Source: Pogonophryne albipinna | Taxonomy: Eukaryota > Chordata > Actinopteri > Perciformes > Artedidraconidae | DNA: 64,000 nt | Assembly: GCA_028583405.1 (NCBI GenBank) | Contig: CM053259.1 | Span: 17,831,594 to 17,895,593, forward strand | Direction of reading: 5' to 3' | In this document: one piece after another, positions 41,501 to 52,658 of the stretch | Layout: each line of letters starts with the position of its first letter | Position numbering within the stretch: the stretch's first letter is position 1 | Made by a program: the position numbers and the translations under genes | The notes under the pieces: model-generated | Database searches by the model: none | Seen by the model: only the letters and a program-made list of their open reading frames with translations | What the model was told of the DNA's origin: nothing

Positions 41501-44500
41501 ACCAGCAGAAGAACCAGCAGCAGCTCCAGCAGAAGCACCAGATGCAGCACCTGCAGAAGAACCAGCAGCAGCAGCAGCACCTGAAGCACCTGCAGAGCAA
41601 GGTAGGTTGGAGGGCGAAAACTTAACTTGGACAGGTCAATGACAATCTTTTCTTTTTTCGCTAAGGCACATTTTAAAGACTTCCCAATACTGAATGTAGG
41701 GGATTCTTACACATAATAATCTACATCTGTGAAAACAGGTATTTTTTTGATAGAAAAAAATGTCATAGTAGTGTTGTGTGGCATTACGGGAAGTAAGGTT
41801 ATTATGGTTAAATTGTTACCACTGACTGAGCAGCAGTAACCTGAGCACTGCTCCACCTCCTGCATGAAGACAGCGCAGGTACATAATGTCCCTCCCGTCT
41901 TTCCCTCGGCCCCCCACAGTCCCATTGCAATGTCGGTAACCAGGTGATACCCAACAACACACAGGCATGTCTTTTAATGAACACACCGGGGCGGCCACAC
42001 ATATTTGTTTATAAGTCACACATCTGATTATTTAGTTAGTATTTAAGAATCTGCCTCACACTTAAGGGTTGGCCTAACCAGGTTACATGAATTAATGACT
42101 GTAATAATGATGTATTATATTGATACACTTTATTATATTTGGACTCACAGAGGAGTTTTTTCATTAGGCTGCATTCTTGAAAATGTATGAATGAATATGC
42201 TCATCTCCTGACAGTTATCTTTGTTTAAAAATAGACTTTAATGAAACAATTATACTACAGCCTGGGGAACTAACATTTCCAAGACTTAAAACCGATTACA
42301 TAATATATTGGAAAGCTAAGAGTGAGTTTATGTTTTAAAAGTTTGTTGTTTGTACGTTCAGATTTAAAGAAAATGTAATGTTTAATATCGACTGTCAGCG
42401 CTAAAACCTTTGTCTTTTTTATACCATTTATTCGGCTTTGAATATGACATTTGGTCAAATAAATAGAGAACAGAGATTTCTACCATATAAGAAAAGTATA
42501 TCCAGGCTAAATCTTTTCAAAAGTAGTATTAGGTGGGGATAGATATAGGATGTTTAAATAGTGATGACTCATGCCTGAACAGTCTGTTCAAGTGTAACCA
42601 TTGTCCTTTGAGGCTGTAACAGTTGTTAGGGCTATAGACCAAACATTTAACTTTAACTGTTTGGCCCAGGGTCAGCTCCTGATGTGTGCAAGTTGCATGC
42701 AAAGACTTCTTTTCCAATATGTGTTGTTAGGATATGGCATGAACACTTCCTCCCAAACAAAACACACAATGTAGTCAGGATCCCTTTGTTGTCTCTGGAG
42801 AAAATACTGAACCTGTTCACCTCTCTGGTAACAGGGTGATATGCTAACATACAAGTTAGTTATTACAACGTAAGAATAGTTGCTTTAAATACCAAAAGAG
42901 CACATCAGAGTGACTGCAGGTCTGCACAGTGAGGATCCCTGCACACTACATTATTATCTATGGAAGTGCTGTGTAACACAATGCAGCATCACATCGCATG
43001 CTATCATTTCAATTATTTCTTCATGATGCAAATGAAAGGCAGTCGACTCATGAGGTCAGCTCTTAATTTTCCTCTTAGTCTAATGCAAAGTGTCTACCAC
43101 TGTAATGCAGTTTGGAAGAAGACAAGGTAGGAAAGCTAGTACTGGCTTATGCAGTGGAGAAAATGCATTAGTTTCTGTACATGACCATATATGGCCTCCA
43201 CCACTTTTGTTTTTCTATCAGTTTTGGTCTACCCATACCAGGGCCGGCCCTCGGCATAGGCAGTATAGGCGAATGCTAAGGGCGCATCAACCCATAGGGG
43301 GCGCCGAAAATTGGGGAGAAAAAAAGTAAAAAAAGTAAAAAAATAAAAATAATTATTATTGGCATGCCATTCTCTTTACATCCTAGTCCTTATAATAATA
43401 ATGCAAGGCTTTTAACAAGCTCCGTCAACTAGAATCACAATCACAACAGTTTGTTGCCAAGTAGATCTTCTCATGTGGAATTTGATACGATTTATTAGTT
43501 TCAACATAATGTAAAAATTACACAAATGCTATAAATGTAGTTTTTATCAAGTATGATATACCTGCATTTAAAGTGTTGTACCAACACAATTTCCCGATTT
43601 TGGATCAACAAAGTACATCTTATTATCTTATACTAACATAACTACGTCTATATTGCGTACAGCGCCCATAAACTATGGCACACACCCCCCCCCCCCCAAA
43701 ATCAAGTTGAACTGCCCCAACCCCAGTAAAAACCAGAGGTTTATGTGAAATTGTTCTTTTTTTTAAATAATGGTAGTGTGCAATTATAGGTTTTAATTTT
43801 ATATTTGTGTTAATTTAAAATAAATCAAACTCCCAAAAAACGTACACAGCTTCTGTGTGCTTTTATTAACATTGGAATTTACTGATTAAGCGGCCGCGGC
43901 GGGGAGAGCTTTAGAGAGCTCTCTCCTGAAAGACTGAGAGGCTCTGATAACCTCAGCTCAGTGAGGTAAAGGCACACCTTTATATGATCATTATACTTAT
44001 ACAAAAATAAGAGAATAGGTGAAAAACAGGTATAAAATACTATATGACAGTACAAAAAAGTTGTTATTAATAAACAAGAATACAGTTTGAAAGGGGAGTG
44101 ATTTGTAAAGTATCCATAAAGAAAAAGAAAATCTACTTACAGTTCTGTTTCATCTGGGTGTTGAGAGATGTATCCATAGATTTCCTAATGTTGCTCTCAA
44201 AGTGCACCAGATTGATGCTTTTAACTTCAATATTACACAATATACACCACAACCATGCACGCGTGAGTCATAGTAAGTGTAAGTGTCTGCATTTGGGGGG
44301 GGGGGGGCGCCGCCAGCTAAAATCTTGCCTAGGGCAGCAAATTGGTCAGGGCCGGCCCTGACCCATACCTTCAAGCATTTATTTACGCAGTTATCTAGTA
44401 CAGGCGTCATCACTTATTTACGTACATCTAAAGATATGGTAATACTGCCAATTTTAAAACTAATCTGGAGTTAAATTAAGGGTTTTTTATATAACAAAAC

Positions 44501-45816
44501 GTCTTTATTATGGTTTATCCAACAGTTTGATTGCTGGGGTGTTGTTTCAAGACTATCTGGTGTCAAAATACTGCCACAAAATCATTTTAAAACTCCAGCC
44601 TTTAGTTAGAGAGAATAGACAGACAACAGGTGCAAGCTGTTTCTAATAGATTACTTGACAGTTTCACACAAAGTATTGAATATAATTAATAAAAAGTTTA
44701 CATTTATTTATATTAGTCAGCACTCTCCTTACCCTTTGTCTGCACTTGACCGACCCCTTTGGTGTCCAACTTTAATCATTTAGTTGTGACTCAGCTGTGG
44801 TTGGCTGGCCTGCACACACCTTGTGTGTGTGTGTGTGTGTGTCAGTATGTGTGTAGGTGTGATGCCAACATTTAGTTGTCAACTTGCATTCATTAAGGTG
44901 CAATCTGAGTCCACAGAGAAACCAGAGCATGCCAACATATATAGGGCCGGCTTTCACTGGCCATGGGCGATGTTGCCCCTGTTTCACAGCCAATGGAGGC
45001 AGATGATCGAGTGTCACTTAAGCGGGGGTGAGATGGGTTTGGTGAAGTCTTAAAAAGAAAAGTCATGAATGTGGGGGAAACTTCTGAAGCAATTGGTGTC
45101 AGGACTCAAAGAGAGACACGATGGAGAGCTGGAGCTTTGATGGCAAACACTGACGGTTTATTTGGAGCTTCGGCCGGAGAATTCACAAGACATGTCACGG
45201 GCCACGAGTTGACCACGCGGTTGAGATGCCACAATCAATTCTGAAGAACTCTACCCCAGACCCATGTACTTAGTACAGTTCAGAGAGAATAATCAACATT
45301 GTGCATAACAAGATAGAATCAGCTGACGCCAACAGGCAGGAACAGGGAGACAAAAACACTGAGAGCACAGCAGCCAAGGTTACAGGTGCGTGTGCTCAGT
45401 CAGGACAGTAGGAACTGATAAACTGGGTCAAAGTTATGGGCCTTGGAAAATATTTCCCCAACAATGAAAAGTCCCACATTGGAGTGTAAGGGTTTTACAG
45501 GCTGAATGAGTAACGTTTTTGTTGCTACATACCTGGGATTTTCAATGCAGACTCAATCTGCAGTACTGGTCTTAAAGTTATTTTTGAATTACAATCAAAC
45601 CACTACCCTACTGTGTCAAGCCATGCAGGTATAGGTATGATTTTAGGATTTCTGCTAAAAATGATTGAATGTTTTTGCGGTGCTCAGAGCATTGCAAAAA
45701 TAAATTTGGAACAGTCAAACCAATGTTTTTATAGTCAAATGGGCAATTGTTTCCAAAAACATCTACGCAACCTAAACATGTTTCCCCTCTTTTGGTTTTC
45801 AGCTCCCAGTGAGTGA
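38530..45816 (+). CDS. erich5: Glutamate-rich protein 5 homologue, about 178 aa, 3 exons
   Basis: Exon 1 38530-38620 encodes MGCSTSSQTSAIDPTR..., exon 2 41170-41601 a low-complexity Ala/Pro/Glu region, and exon 3 45803-45816 only APSE and the stop. Exon 1 splices to exon 2 in phase (G|GA). The function of ERICH5 is not established. The start MGC is the classic signal for N-myristoylation at Gly2 with palmitoylation at Cys3, so membrane anchoring is expected; human ERICH5 begins similarly (MGCSSS). Exon 2 holds repeats of PAEEPAAAPAEAPDAA, including a 78-base tandem duplication. Identification rests on the N-terminus, acidic low complexity, three-gene synteny (rpl30-erich5-rida) and strand. 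The terminal exon is the weak point: if intron 2 is retained, the frame would end at 41642 instead. The reverse-strand Leu-rich frame over exon 2 is a shadow. Confidence 0.72.
38621..41169 (+). other. erich5 intron 1
   Basis: 2.5 kb of AT-rich non-coding DNA between the MGC exon and the repeat-coding exon. No RNA gene or mobile element was recognised. The open frame at 39238-39582 has no splice context or known domain. Confidence 0.5.
41431..41586 (+). repeat. 78-base tandem repeat inside erich5 exon 2
   Basis: The sequence beginning AAGAACCAGCAGCAGCTCC at 41431 recurs at 41509, giving a 26-codon period that preserves the frame (PAEEPAAAPAEAPDAA units). Smaller CAG/CCAGCAGAAG units inside it suggest replication slippage and likely length polymorphism. 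Confidence 0.85.
43239..44360. mobile_element. hAT-type non-autonomous transposon (1122 bases) in erich5 intron 2
   Basis: Ends CAGGGCCGGCCCT and the exact inverse AGGGCCGGCCCTG. A perfect eight-base target duplication ACCCATAC lies at 43231-43238 and 44361-44368. Both features are diagnostic of the hAT superfamily. The subterminal sequences (CATAGGCAGTATAGGCGAATGC; inverse CCTAGGCAAG) also match hAT families common in fish. No transposase frame remains. The interior carries a segment shared with rpl30 intron 2 (43361-43578), a C-run at about 43687-43697 and a G-run at about 44296-44308. Confidence 0.92.
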
Positions 45817-46934
45817 GGTGCAACATGAACGACTGCACTGAAGAGTTTGTTGGAAGTTTCCATCTTTGTTTGTATGCACGAGTAAAAGTATGAGTAAGAT
45901 GTCGCCTTGTTGCCAAGATGCAGACCCTTTGATGAAAAACGACTTTCCGTCAGGGTTCCTCAGTCATCACTGTGCCTTGTTCCCTTCATAATAGCTCTGT
46001 GGCACTTAAGGTTTGTTTTCATCATTTCAGGGCAATTTAAATGATAAATCGTCATAGAAATGTCTATTTATTATCTGTATAGAATAATAGATTATCTTTG
46101 ATTTAACTTGAAAAAACATCCTATACTTTTCTACAAAATTATAACTCTAAGGAAACCAAAGCCAAAATATATTTGATTTATGAAATATTATTCTACTTGC
46201 GATGCTGGCTTTGATTTTTACAAACGTGTTTGTAATGAGTATGAAGAGCTGTTACTATGAAGTTAAACTTATGACAGTTAACATTTATATAAACGCATGA
46301 ATGAGAAAAGCGTAAATGCTTTTTTTGTTTCTGTCATGATTTCTCTCTGGGAAAAACTTCCAAAATCTGTTATAAGCTATATCAAAAAATAAAAAAGCCA
46401 CCTTGAAAATTGAATGCATGTACTTTCTTAAAGCTGGATGAATACACACGTTATGTCTGATGTGATGTGTAATGGTGAAATAATCATTCTAGGATTGGAG
46501 GTTGTACTTCTTTTTATTTATTAGTGAGAGCTGCACATTTAAAATGTGTTATATGTCTTTATATATAATAAAACAGGAAAGTAACCAAACCAGAGCACCT
46601 AGAGGAAGTTGAATCTGGCCACCAGGGAATGTTAGACTGGTTATACAAATACAATCCTTGTCTATCATTACAGTTTTGTTTGTTAGTGAATTAAGTTTTG
46701 CTACATTTTCTGTCTAATACCAATGAAAGTATTTCAGAACTACAGTCAGCTGTTACAGCGGCCAGAAGAAAAACAAATGTATCCTAAAACCTGAAATGTT
46801 GGAAAAAGAAAGTCAACAAGATCCTAGTTTGGTCTTTCATGTGTTATTTGGAAATTCTTTAAAGGCTGTCACTGTACAACGACAAAAGGCACTTGATGGT
46901 TGGGCTACAGCTTGTTGGTGATGGGGCCGTCTAG
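45817..46934. other. Convergent spacer between erich5 and rida
   Basis: Holds the 3' UTRs of two convergent genes. + strand AATAAA-type hexamers at about 46386 and 46567 could end erich5; a - strand hexamer at about 46514 could end rida. Nothing else recognised. Confidence 0.45.
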
Positions 46935-49922
46935 TCAGGAGTCTGAGAGAGGACCGAGAACAGCGACCGCCTCGATCTCCACCAGCCCGCCCTGAACAGA
47001 ACAAAAGAGACAATAATTTTGCAATCTGGGTAATTAGAATACTACAATGCACAGCTTCTCTGCAGAGATAATGGAACAATTCTGGAGCTAAAATGTGAGG
47101 GACCAACATTACAAGGTGGTAAACAGATGAACATGGATGATAGGAAATACACGGTTTGATGGGCTACCATGAATCTCCTCCACTTAATGTGTACTTACTC
47201 TGGGAAGAGCAGCGACTTGATAGGCAGCTCTGGCAGGAAAGTTACTTGTGAAAACTGAAAGAAAAACTTTAACATTATAACAAAAGCATATTGAAAAAAC
47301 AGCCAGGTACATATGAATGGATCATTTGATTTCGACGTGATGGCTTTCAATACAAATTGAGAAAAGCCTCCGGTGTTACACTTCGAGACATTGTAAGAGT
47401 TTCTGGCATTTCATACAAAATGAAAATATTTTTATAATAGGAGAGAAATCCCCAAATTAAAATGCCAGGAATCACGTTTATCAGACAGAACTTTGGCATG
47501 AAAAGTCTAAATGAGTCAGAAACATGTCCTCTCCATGCTTTCATCAGGGTCAGGGAAAGTTTCCTGCATTAGGGTTGAGTAAAGTCAGGTGGGAGGGCTC
47601 GTAGCCTGCACCAGAGGCAATGGCCCGCGCAGGAAAGCTGGCTCTGAGGGTTTGGTTACATCTGTGTGCCTGCACAGCGGTGTCCATTTACAACTCACTG
47701 GGCACAGCAGCTTCCATTACACCGGTCTGTTGTGATCCAGCAGGAAATGCCCTGACTGAGCAGCCTGTGACAGGAGGCCGAGGGAGCCTCCAGAGGACTG
47801 TCACCTGTCAGCAGGGGTTTTCTGTAGAGATCCTGGAGTTTGCCACTGGAATTATGACTGAGTGTGAATTGTGATCTATGAGTTAACTGTGTGTTTAATT
47901 GAAACACGGTTTACATGTAGCGCAAGTTCAAATGCGGATGTCCCTTTACACCTCTCTTTATTACCCCTTTCAACACGGTCACTCTAATAAATGGCTAAAA
48001 AGGACCAAAAAACATATACAACCATAAAAAAAAAAAGCTAGGTATGTAGGTAACTGTACATTTTAAAGGAATGAACATACTTGGAGAAATGGTATGATAT
48101 GCAGGGACACTAGCATTATGTAATTAAAAACAATTAAATGTAAAAGGTTTTTGTAAATCGATTTTGATATTTAATTATAAAATGAAAATATTAATTAATA
48201 ATTTGAGGAGGGATAAGGAAGTAGACTTATCAAGTTTAACCAATTTAATTATGGCAAAAATGATCAAATCAAAACTTATTTTGGTTTTATAATGCATCAT
48301 TTGATTGCAATTGTAGTAAATGGCAGCAGGAAATAAATGTCAATTAACCTAAGCTGTTTGTATAGATGACATGACAAGTGGAAATGGAACAGCAGCTCTG
48401 ACAATCTTGGATAAAGGCTGCCTCTATGTGGCGGAAGAGTGTAGATAAAAGAAAACATACAGTACATTTTATTAGAAAAATCTAGTATTTTTTATTACAA
48501 TCTGCTTTGTAGCAAAACATTTAAAGCATTAAGCATGGAAATAAATGAAGTATTGTCTTACATGTTTTGTAGATCTCATTGACGCCATTGAAGTCGTTGA
48601 TATCAGCGAGCAGCACAGTCGTCTTCACCACTGAAATCAGAAAGTTTACTCCGTCAGAGAGTTTGTTATGTTGGAACATTTAAATATATATGATAATACG
48701 CAGCAGGTGAGTAATACATAAAACTCACCGTTGGTGTAGTCACAGCCAGCAGCTTTGAGGATCTCCCCCATATTAACGAGAGCCTGAGGGATGACACACA
48801 TTGTCATCAATATCTAATATCCCGTTTCACATTATTTATTTTCTTCAAATATGTGCTTTAGATTTTTTGGATTGAAAAGCCATTCAGATGAGTAATAGGA
48901 ACCTTTTTTTTTTAATTACTTTGTTTCTAGGTCAAATCTGATTGTAAAATATCAAACGCATTTAAAAGTAAGACATTTGTTTAATAAAAAAAACAAGGTT
49001 ACTAAAGAATTTGACCCCTTTTTACAAAATAATTAAGACTCTACAGCTAATAAAAAGCACTGCTCTAATTCATAAAATCATGAATTGAGGGAATAATTTC
49101 TCTGTGGATGTCAAAAGTTTCTGGCACATATATGTGTACTGTGCTTCCTGAAGATCATGATGGTTAAAAGTAAATCTCTTAAGGAAGGAGTTATAATTAT
49201 TACTTTTATGGAAAAAAACGTCAGACAAAGTCCTGAAATAGATAGTTGGTCTCTGCGGTCTCACCTGTTTGGTCTGAGCCTGCACGCCTCCATCTACCAG
49301 CTGACCAGAAGCCACGTCCATCCCCAGCTGACCCGAGATGTACATCGTTCTGTCCACGACCACCGACTGACTGAGACACAAACACAGATAAACAAATCAA
49401 GCTTGAGGATGCTAGGAAAATGGTGAGCAGCCTTCTGGAGATATTTTGGGAAACAAAACTGCACATGCAATTTAAATATCTCAACAACATGAGTGTATTA
49501 TCAGTTCAACAGCCATTATTTGATATACATATGTTCTGGTAGTTTTAAAAAAGGCACATTTTATTACACATTTTACCACCAGACATTACAATAGACCAGG
49601 GACCTTGAACCTTCCCCCCACTGACAGGGGATTGGCCAGAGCAGGAACTCCCCTCATTCCCACACCGTGCACAGATTGAATTAAACTACTAGACTCTTCA
49701 CTTTAATTTGTTTTACTCCAAGTTAATTATTTATTTTTGAGTATTTAAGTTAAACATGTTTAATCAAGTTATAAGAAAGCAAAACCGTGCTTTTTTAAAT
49801 TTCTGAAAATGGAAAACTAAGACAAGATAAAGTATTTTACAGGACATTAATCCTTACCTGTATATGCCCTGTCTGATAGGGGCTTTTGGTGTGTAGGGGA
49901 TTTGTCGACGAATAGATGCCAT
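46935..49922 (-). CDS. rida: 2-iminobutanoate/2-iminopropanoate deaminase RidA (HRSP12/UK114), 135 aa, 6 exons
   Basis: Exons on the - strand: 49922-49858, 49370-49265, 48783-48729, 48630-48562, 47254-47199 and 46991-46935; phases close; 135 aa (human 137). RidA hydrolyses reactive enamine/imine intermediates released by PLP enzymes, preventing damage to other PLP enzymes; it works as a homotrimer with active sites between subunits. Conserved blocks: VVVDRTMYISGQLGMD, the helix NMGEILKAAGCDYTN, VLLADINDFNGVNEIYK, and NFPARAAYQVAALPRGG with the catalytic arginine at residue 107, then VEIEAVAVLGP. The N-terminal block normally reading IGPYSQA is QGIYSQS here: the proline before the conserved tyrosine is replaced, though Tyr and Ser remain. 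Orientation and position beside erich5 match human RIDA. The start codon follows a short GAA context and is the only in-frame ATG before the conserved region. Confidence 0.94.
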
Positions 49923-50368
49923 TTCAATCCAGCTGTGTGTCTCTACTGTGCAGTCAGTGCTTCCTCTGCTACAAGTTCAACTCTAACTCTTTTTATGGGG
50001 TCAATTTCAGTTCATTGTTCACTAAGACCCGCCCCTGATGAATAATTACACTGTCCTTGCGAGTCATGCATTAATTCAAACATTGTATACCTGCTTCTGC
50101 ACCCCACGTGTCCCTTTAAACATAACATGTAAGAGCTATACTGGTTTCATTACCTGTATGGACCGATGGCCGCCGGGGCTGCTGTTGTGTTGACCATCCT
50201 TCTGATGAGTGCAGCCATGTTTAATTCTCCAATCTTTCAACACCGTACCGTGGCTGTGAATGAAGAAGTCGTTATGGAGCACTTTATAAGAATCAGCAGA
50301 AACAGTTGCTGTCGTAAATCCTATCGTAATGTATGTAAACAAGAGCGCACCACATTTTAGAGGCAGTT
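49923..50368. other. rida promoter region and spacer
   Basis: Upstream of rida. A 64-aa open frame on the + strand at 50166-50360 begins MAAGAAVVLTILLMSAAMF (signal-like) but has no splice partners or known domain, and I do not call it a gene. No core promoter motif identified. Confidence 0.4.
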
Positions 50369-50964
50369 GTCACTACCTGATCCGTCCCCCTGCCCGATCG
50401 GTACTGCGCATGTGCGAGATGGTCCGCCATATTGGACAACTCCGGACGGCAACCCAAGATGGACACTTGACACAGTGGCTTTTAGCAAAGCTCAAAAAGA
50501 AAACTCGAGAGAGATGAGTTATTGTTATTACAACGTAACTTCACTATTATTTTACAACTCTTTTTATTGGGTTCTTTTATTTGGGGTTAAGTACATTGTC
50601 AGAATAAGTGAGAAGTTAATGTAACTTCTGTTAGACAGCCATATGCCATACATTTTTGCATACATTCACAGTCACTATTTATTCAGTATGATAGCTGTCT
50701 AACAGAAGTTAAATACATTTCTTACTTATTCTGACAATGTACTTAACCCCAAATAAAAGAACTCAATAAAAAGAGTTGTAAAATAATAGTGAAGTCACGT
50801 TGTAATAACAATAACTCATCTCTCTCTCGTTATATTTTTGAGCTTTGCTAAAAGCCACTGTGTCAAGTGTCCATCTTGGGTTGCCGTCCGGAGTTGTCCA
50901 ATATGGCGGACCATCTCGCACATGCGCAGTACCGATCGGGCAGGGGGACGGATCGGGCAGTGAC
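50369..50964. mobile_element. Fold-back element: 271-base inverted arms around a 54-base loop
   Basis: Left arm 50369-50639 and right arm 50694-50964 are reverse complements with few mismatches and no net length difference. Ends are GTCACTACCTGATCCG and its near inverse CGGATCGGGCAGTGAC. The arms contain CGCATGTGCGAGATGG, GCCATATTGGACAACTCC and GGCAACCCAAGATGG. No coding capacity and no obvious target duplication. It lies about 450 bases upstream of the rida start codon. Confidence 0.85.
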
Positions 50965-51521
50965 AGCGGTATGTCTAAAAAAAGAAATGGCGTGCAAACT
51001 CAAAATGGCAGCGTCTGTATTAGAATAATTACGGTAAAACCAAGCCCCCAGGAAGTGCGCCGGACTCACATGAAAATATTCGTGCTGGCCAAACGGCGGT
51101 ACTACACTTCCATTTGGTTGCCAGGCCCGGAAACACTTTTTCCCATTGACTTACATGGGGAAAGAATGGTCTGTAAATCGTTGGATAATTTTTTTTAAAC
51201 TAAATAAACTACCCAGTATGAACACTTGTATAGCCCTTATTAAAAACATTCGTTCCTCAAGTTGTAATAATGTGCTAATAACGTTATTCTGAGAGTTATT
51301 TCCCTCTGCATTATGAACGCGCATCTAACCCACGGGACCGCGCCACCCGGCACGTTCATGTTACGTGTCCCGACCAATCAGAGCACACTGTGCTCACAGG
51401 GAGGGTGGGGGCTGGAGCTATTGGAGCTACAACGAGCCGTTAAAGGCAGAGAGTGAAATTCAGTGAATACACGTAGTTTACAGAGATGCTGTTTGAGAAA
51501 CCAATGTGAGTTGCGTTTATC

Positions 51522-51714
51522 TTTACCCATGGATGCACAATAAGAACGGACCCATATCGTCTCACTGCCATCCCACGGAGCTGTAATAATGGATATATTG
51601 CACATGTTTGCTGTAATTCATTATCATACTACATGGGCTGTATGATTAAATCTTGTACCGTAAATGTTGTATTAAATAAAGTTAATATTACTTATTATTA
51701 TAAGTATATATAGG

Positions 51715-51769
<55 letters not shown>

Positions 51770-52168
51770 TGCAATCATTCTTTCATGCTAAATGAAGCTC
51801 TGTTGCTTGGTTATCACTAGATCCTGTTACAGCGTAATATAAGTACATAACGATTGATGTGACATTAGCATAATTACTAGCTAGCTGCTAACTGCCGCCT
51901 CGTTAATATCAAATCCATCCATGCTGTCATGAACGTGCGGTGCTGTTACGCAAATTGACGTGCTTGATGTGAACGAGCATTTTGGTTAAAGTTGCGCATG
52001 CGCTATGAGCGCACATACGGGTACTTCTCAGGCATGACGGGTAATCTGTGACGTTTCACTCTCTCAAAAGTTGGGCCATTTTATCATCATGCGCTAATGA
52101 GCAACTCTCATAGGAATGAATGAGGCCCCGCCTCCCACGCTGTATCCAGTTCTTATTATACATCCATG
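51522..52168. mobile_element. Inverted-repeat element C, first copy
   Basis: Begins TTTACCCATGGATGCACAA... and ends with the inverse ...TTCTTATTATACATCCATG. The last seven bases of the right end (GGTAAA side) are missing, exactly where the tandem duplication joins. Non-coding, with GAACGTGCGG and CGCATGCGC motifs and the long TA run. Confidence 0.75.
51712..51767. repeat. (TA)n tract, expanded only in duplication copy A
   Basis: About 50 bases of TA dinucleotide; the matching place in copy B (about 52843-52856) has only about seven units. Confidence 0.95.
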
Positions 52169-52658
52169 ATCCCAAGCCCCCAGGAAGTGCGCCGGACTCA
52201 CATGAAAATATTCGTGCTGGCCAAACGGCGGTACTACACTTCCGTTTGGTTGCCAGGCCCGGAAACGCTTTTTCCCATTGACTTACATGGGGAAAGAGTG
52301 GTCTGTAAATCGTTGGATAATTTTTTTTAAACTAAATAAACTACCCAGTATGAACACTTGTATAGCCCTTATTAAAAACATTCGTTCCTCAAGTTGTAAT
52401 AATGTGCTAATAACGTTATTCTGAGAGTTATTTCCCTCTGCATTATGAACGCGCATCTAACCCACGGGACCGCGCCACCCGGCACGTTCATGATACGTGT
52501 CCCGACCAATCAGAGCACACTGTGCTCACAGGGAGGGTGGGGGCTGGAGCTATTGGAGCTGCAACGAGCCGTTAAAGGCAGAGAGTGAAATTCAATGAAT
52601 ACAATACACGTAGTTTACAGAGATGCTGTTTGAGAAACCAATGTGAGTTGCGTTTATC

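Noticed and set aside
41212..41600. Leu-rich and Cys/Trp-rich frames on the - strand and a Gln-rich + frame over erich5 exon 2
   Set aside because: Shadows of the CAG/GCAGCTCCA coding repeat. Only the Ala-Pro-Glu frame joins in phase to the MGC exon and reads into a donor.
44937..45050. Possible hAT remnant (AGGGCCGGCTTTCACTGGCC)
   Set aside because: Only one end-like motif and no inverse partner or duplication.
45090..45475. Possible solo LTR (TGTCAGGACTC ... CCCCAACA with GACGGTTTATTTGG)
   Set aside because: It starts TG and ends CA, but no five-base duplication flanks it and no paired copy is present in the window.
50166..50360. Frame starting MAAGAAVVLTILLMSAAMF with a signal-like hydrophobic start
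   Set aside because: No matching downstream exon, no known domain, and it runs up to the fold-back element. It could be a lost or unusual exon, but nothing supports it beyond hydrophobicity.
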